A stretch of 64,000 nt of DNA from NCBI GenBank assembly GCA_900315315.1, contig OMYT01000001.1:208693-272692 (forward strand). The letters run 5' to 3'. Both the position numbers and the translations under genes were made by a program. The stretch's first letter is position 1. Each line of letters begins with the position of its first letter. Positions 61,736 through 64,000 of this stretch are shown here, in pieces. Under the pieces are notes generated by a model. That model did not search any database and was not told the DNA's origin. It worked only from the letters and a program-made list of their open reading frames with translations. The DNA comes from an uncultured Eubacteriales bacterium (lineage in GTDB: Bacteria > Bacillota > Clostridia > Christensenellales > Aristaeellaceae).

Positions 61736-62644
61736 TTAACAAATCAGGTTTACGACCATACCGGTAATCCAGGAAAACAGAATAACATACAGAAAATAGA
61801 GAAGAAAGCGTTTCCATCCGAGCACGATTTTCATCGCGCCCAGATTGGTGATCTTCGTAGCAGGCCCTGTAATCATAAATGCCGCCGCGCTGCCCATACT
61901 CATTCCTTCCCACAGCCACTCCTGCAACAAAGGAATTGTTCCGCCTCCGCACATATACAAAGGAACGCCGATGGTTGCCGCCATCAGTACGCCAAAGCCG
62001 TTATTCTTTCCGAAAAGATTGCTGACGAAGTCCGCAGGTACATGGATCTGATACAGTGCGGTCAGCAGGATTCCGAGCAGAAACATGGGACCTGTGGCTT
62101 TGATATTCCGGCCGATGTTCTTCAAAAACCGGATGAACATATTGGGATCCGTATCGCGGCCCTCTCCCTCATGAAACCCGGTGAAGTTGAAAAAGGATAC
62201 CCCTTTTTTGCAATAGAACAGCCGGATCAGCCATCCGGCCACACATCCGCAGAAAAAGCAGCTGACACAGCGGATGATCACAGCCGTCTGCCCCAGCGCT
62301 GTGCTGTAGAAGATCAGCTGGGGATTCAGCAGAATACTGCTCATCATGAAAGCTGCCAGGTAATCATCTTTAATTCCCTGTTCAGAAAATGACGCCGCAA
62401 TGGGAATCGTGCCGTACATGCACAGCGGGGAAGCAATGCCAAGCAGGCTGGCCGGAATGACTCCCAGCCAGCCCATTCTTTTTTGTCCGATCCGTGCGAA
62501 GGCACCGTGAATATATCTCTTCCCGAATACGGATACCGCGCTGCCCAGCACAATGCCCAGGACCCAGTATGGCGCGATCTGCCGGAACTGAATATCCAGA
62601 TAATACCAGAGATAAACTGCCTCCCGTTGGATCCATTTAGTCAT
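61736..62644 (-). CDS. YraQ/ArsP-type permease (DUF318)
   Basis: 302 residues with about eight membrane helices and the duplicated family motif: SPLCMYGTIPIAAS near 72 and PLYMCGGGTIPLLQ near 236, each with a Cys and Gly/Thr/Pro cluster. Members export or gate small molecules, in a few cases organic arsenicals; the substrate here is unknown. Its start lies inside the end of the DUF362 gene (eight-base overlap), which argues for a joint role. Confidence 0.82.
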   Translation of the reverse strand: MTKWIQREAVYLWYYLDIQFRQIAPYWVLGIVLGSAVSVFGKRYIHGAFARIGQKRMGWLGVIPASLLGIASPLCMYGTIPIAASFSEQGIKDDYLAAFMMSSILLNPQLIFYSTALGQTAVIIRCVSCFFCGCVAGWLIRLFYCKKGVSFFNFTGFHEGEGRDTDPNMFIRFLKNIGRNIKATGPMFLLGILLTALYQIHVPADFVSNLFGKNNGFGVLMAATIGVPLYMCGGGTIPLLQEWLWEGMSMGSAAAFMITGPATKITNLGAMKIVLGWKRFLLYFLYVILFSWITGMVVNLIC

Positions 62645-63632
62645 CCAGATTCACCAGTCTGTAATATCGGCTTCCCAGCCCGATCTTTTCCGCATGCTCC
62701 AGCGTATGCAGTCCCATCCTGTTTTCGACACGTCTGAGCAGTCTCTCATTTCCCTCCGCGTTCCCGACCAGATCAAGGCAGGCCTGGTCAACGGCTGCCG
62801 GATCTGTGGAAGCGAGAATCCCGATATCATGGATATCCGGTTCTGCGGGATTGCCGTTACAATCGCAGTCAATGGAAATCCGGTTCATGACGTTGATGAA
62901 TACAACCCGATCTCCCAGGTAATCCCTGACGCTCTTGGCCGCTTCCGCCATACATTCCAGAAACTCCGTCTGCAGTTCATCATGCCAGTGGGTGTCGCTG
63001 GTCCCGCCGGAATGGATGCGCACCTTTCCCATGGCGGATGCCAGACCGATGGAAGCGTTCTTGATCGCCCCGCCGTATCCCGCCATCTCATGTCCCTTGA
63101 AATGGGATAAGACGATGTAGGAACCGTAGTCCGCAAAGTGAGCGCCCACCAGATTCCCTGTCAGTCGTTCGCCGCCTGTTACGGGGATCTCCATGGAACC
63201 GTATTCGTCCAGCACCTGGAACTCGGCAATGTCGGTGTATCCGTGATCCTCCGCAACCTGATAGTGTTCTGCGGTAGCCGCGCGCTGCCCGCCATAAGCC
63301 GTATTGCACTCGACAATGGTTCCGTCCACCAGCTTCACCAAGTCTTCAATCAGTTCCGGCCTCAGGTAATTGCTCGCCGGCGGCTCACCTGATGCTATTT
63401 TGACCGCTGTCGGACTGGTATTCGTCCATTCCAGCGCCTCATAAATCTTTACAAGACTTTGGGGAGAAATCTCAGAAATATAATATACTACAGGCGCCTT
63501 TTCATCCTTCGTACAGAAAGGCAGGCTATCGTAATCAATCTCCTGACCGCCATTGGTGGTCAGTGTATCGGCGAAGGCAGATACACAGCACATCATCACA
63601 GCGGCCAGGGCAACAATCAGTATCCTTTTCAC
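62637..63632 (-). CDS. Exported DUF362 protein
   Basis: 331 residues from a GTG with GGAG ten bases upstream. A signal peptide (1-20, CCVSAFA-DTL) is followed by a DUF362 domain: SHFKGHEMAGYGGAIKNASIG, a His-rich segment (HSGGTSDTHWH) and DIGILASTDPAAVDQACLDLV. The 4Fe-4S ferredoxin part found in many DUF362 proteins is absent. Function unknown; a redox or metal link is suggested by family members. It is coupled to the permease. Confidence 0.82.
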   Translation of the reverse strand: MKRILIVALAAVMMCCVSAFADTLTTNGGQEIDYDSLPFCTKDEKAPVVYYISEISPQSLVKIYEALEWTNTSPTAVKIASGEPPASNYLRPELIEDLVKLVDGTIVECNTAYGGQRAATAEHYQVAEDHGYTDIAEFQVLDEYGSMEIPVTGGERLTGNLVGAHFADYGSYIVLSHFKGHEMAGYGGAIKNASIGLASAMGKVRIHSGGTSDTHWHDELQTEFLECMAEAAKSVRDYLGDRVVFINVMNRISIDCDCNGNPAEPDIHDIGILASTDPAAVDQACLDLVGNAEGNERLLRRVENRMGLHTLEHAEKIGLGSRYYRLVNLDD

Positions 63633-63673
63633 GAATGTCCATCTCCTGACCAAATCAAAATCATTTCTCATCA

Positions 63674-63679
63674 ATTATA
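63674..63679 (-). promoter_or_regulatory. Extended -10 element before the DUF362 gene
   Basis: TATAAT on the minus strand with TGA just upstream makes an extended -10; no clear -35 is seen. Confidence 0.45.
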
Positions 63680-63720
63680 TCACATTTCACCGGCAAAACA
63701 TATATCATCCGGATCAGGCA

Positions 63721-63823
63721 GACAGCAGGCTTTTCAGCCTGTTGTCAGACTGTCGGCAAAGTCCGGGATTAAGGTCTCGGATTTTGTCGACAGTCTGAGG
63801 GCCTGCGCTTTTGCGCAGGCCCT
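63721..63823. repeat. Three abutting hairpins
   Basis: Hairpin 1 (63721-63746) pairs GACAGCAGGC with GCCTGTTGTC. Hairpin 2 (63746-63797) pairs CAGACTGTCG with CGACAGTCTG around an inner TCCG/CGGA stem. Hairpin 3 (63798-63823) pairs AGGGCCTGCGC with GCGCAGGCCCT around TTTT. They share edges without spacer. No T-run follows on the minus strand, so they do not look like a simple terminator. Confidence 0.7.
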
Positions 63824-63866
63824 GACCTGTTTTATTGGTTTTCAAAATGTCTCTCTGCCTTACCGG

Positions 63867-64000
63867 TCAGTTCCAGGGAGTGTAGACCCACTCCATATCC
63901 GCCGTCAGCAGGAACATCTGCAGCCCTCTTCCCGGGTACTCACAGAGGAAGTTTCCGCCCCTTTTTGATCCACTCCCGGAATTCCGCTGTGGCGGTAAAC
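63867..64000 (-). pseudogene. C-terminal end of an unidentified gene, probably frameshifted
   Basis: A minus-strand frame ends at 63867 with about 30 protein-like residues (NFLCEYPGRGLQMFLL... VYTPWN). Upstream, the protein-like reading (AEFREWIKKG) is in another frame, and the change occurs at an A5G4 run near 63953-63961. Either the gene is broken here or there is a sequence error. The gene continues beyond the window. Confidence 0.35.

Noticed and set aside
61709-62392. Plus-strand frame with a good GAAAGGAG site
   Set aside because: After a few codons it runs antisense to the permease and is not protein-like. The site may be a relic.
1-64000. CRISPR arrays, rRNA operons, insertion sequences with inverted repeats, riboswitches
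   Set aside because: I looked for regular spaced repeats, rRNA signatures, transposase motifs and known aptamer patterns and saw none.

Overview
The window looks like chromosomal DNA from a Gram-positive anaerobe of the class Clostridia. The evidence is HPr kinase, RbgA, a Firmicutes-type maf-mreBCD-mrdA-minD-rodA cluster, a CdaR/PucR-type regulator, GPH and ABC sugar uptake parts, a GH3 enzyme, and strong AGGAGG ribosome binding sites with sigma-A-type promoters. A plant-fibre or gut habitat fits the GH3 enzyme, the orphan MsmK-type ATPase, the sugar kinases and the GPH symporter. The exact family is my inference and stays open.

Layout. 1-4.9 kb (minus): a very large membrane glycosyltransferase cut by the left edge, then yraN, rnhB and rbgA. 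5.0-10.8 kb (minus): a DUF4230 protein, a 50-residue membrane protein, a phosphohexomutase, a DUF2461 protein, a GH3 glycosidase and rplS. 10.8-18.5 kb: an ATP-grasp protein, ychF, uppP, a D,D-carboxypeptidase, an OmpR-type two-component pair and a DUF4342 protein. 18.7-23.8 kb (plus): FGGY kinase, hprK, ROK glucokinase and a leucine-rich-repeat protein. 23.8-28.9 kb: SPFH/zinc-ribbon protein, pseudo-receiver protein, S41 protease, CdaR-like regulator and a divergent exported CHAP-like protein. 29-38.7 kb (minus): orphan sugar-ABC ATPase, coiled-coil protein, coaD, rsmD, membrane protein, a murC-alr gene fusion, yhbY, obgE, a PFL/DUF711 protein and an ACT-domain protein. 38.8-49.5 kb (plus): a long cell-elongation operon (maf, mreB, mreC, mreD, mrdA, minD, rodA) that continues into a lipase-like hydrolase and two bitopic coiled-coil proteins. 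49.5-53.3 kb: GPH symporter, tRNA-Pro(GGG), and a decayed mobile region next to the tRNA with a truncated primase. 53.4-64 kb: membrane protein, exported adenosine-deaminase-like enzyme, exported HAD phosphatase, MazG-like protein, diguanylate cyclase, a peptide-deformylase homologue without its catalytic glutamate, a LytS-type two-component pair, a YraQ/ArsP-type permease overlapping an exported DUF362 protein, and the end of another gene at the right edge.

The clearest signal not explained by ordinary genes is a family of GC-rich, modular, hairpin-forming intergenic repeats. It has five loci (near 28.97, 37.00, 45.23, 47.56 and 48.62 kb), and the 45.23 kb locus holds two copies of the core. 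They share a conserved CCGAAGG box, a conserved GGAAAG just before the closing arm, and an outer stem whose arms differ between copies yet stay complementary. Two copies lie directly upstream of ribosome binding sites inside the cell-elongation operon.

Co-operation. maf to rodA plus uppP, the D,D-carboxypeptidase and the MurC-Alr fusion cover much of peptidoglycan precursor supply, elongation and trimming. hprK beside two sugar kinases, with a shared ABC ATPase, GPH symporter, GH3 enzyme and phosphohexomutase, covers sugar entry and its control. rbgA, ychF, obgE, yhbY, rsmD and rplS are ribosome assembly or translation genes.
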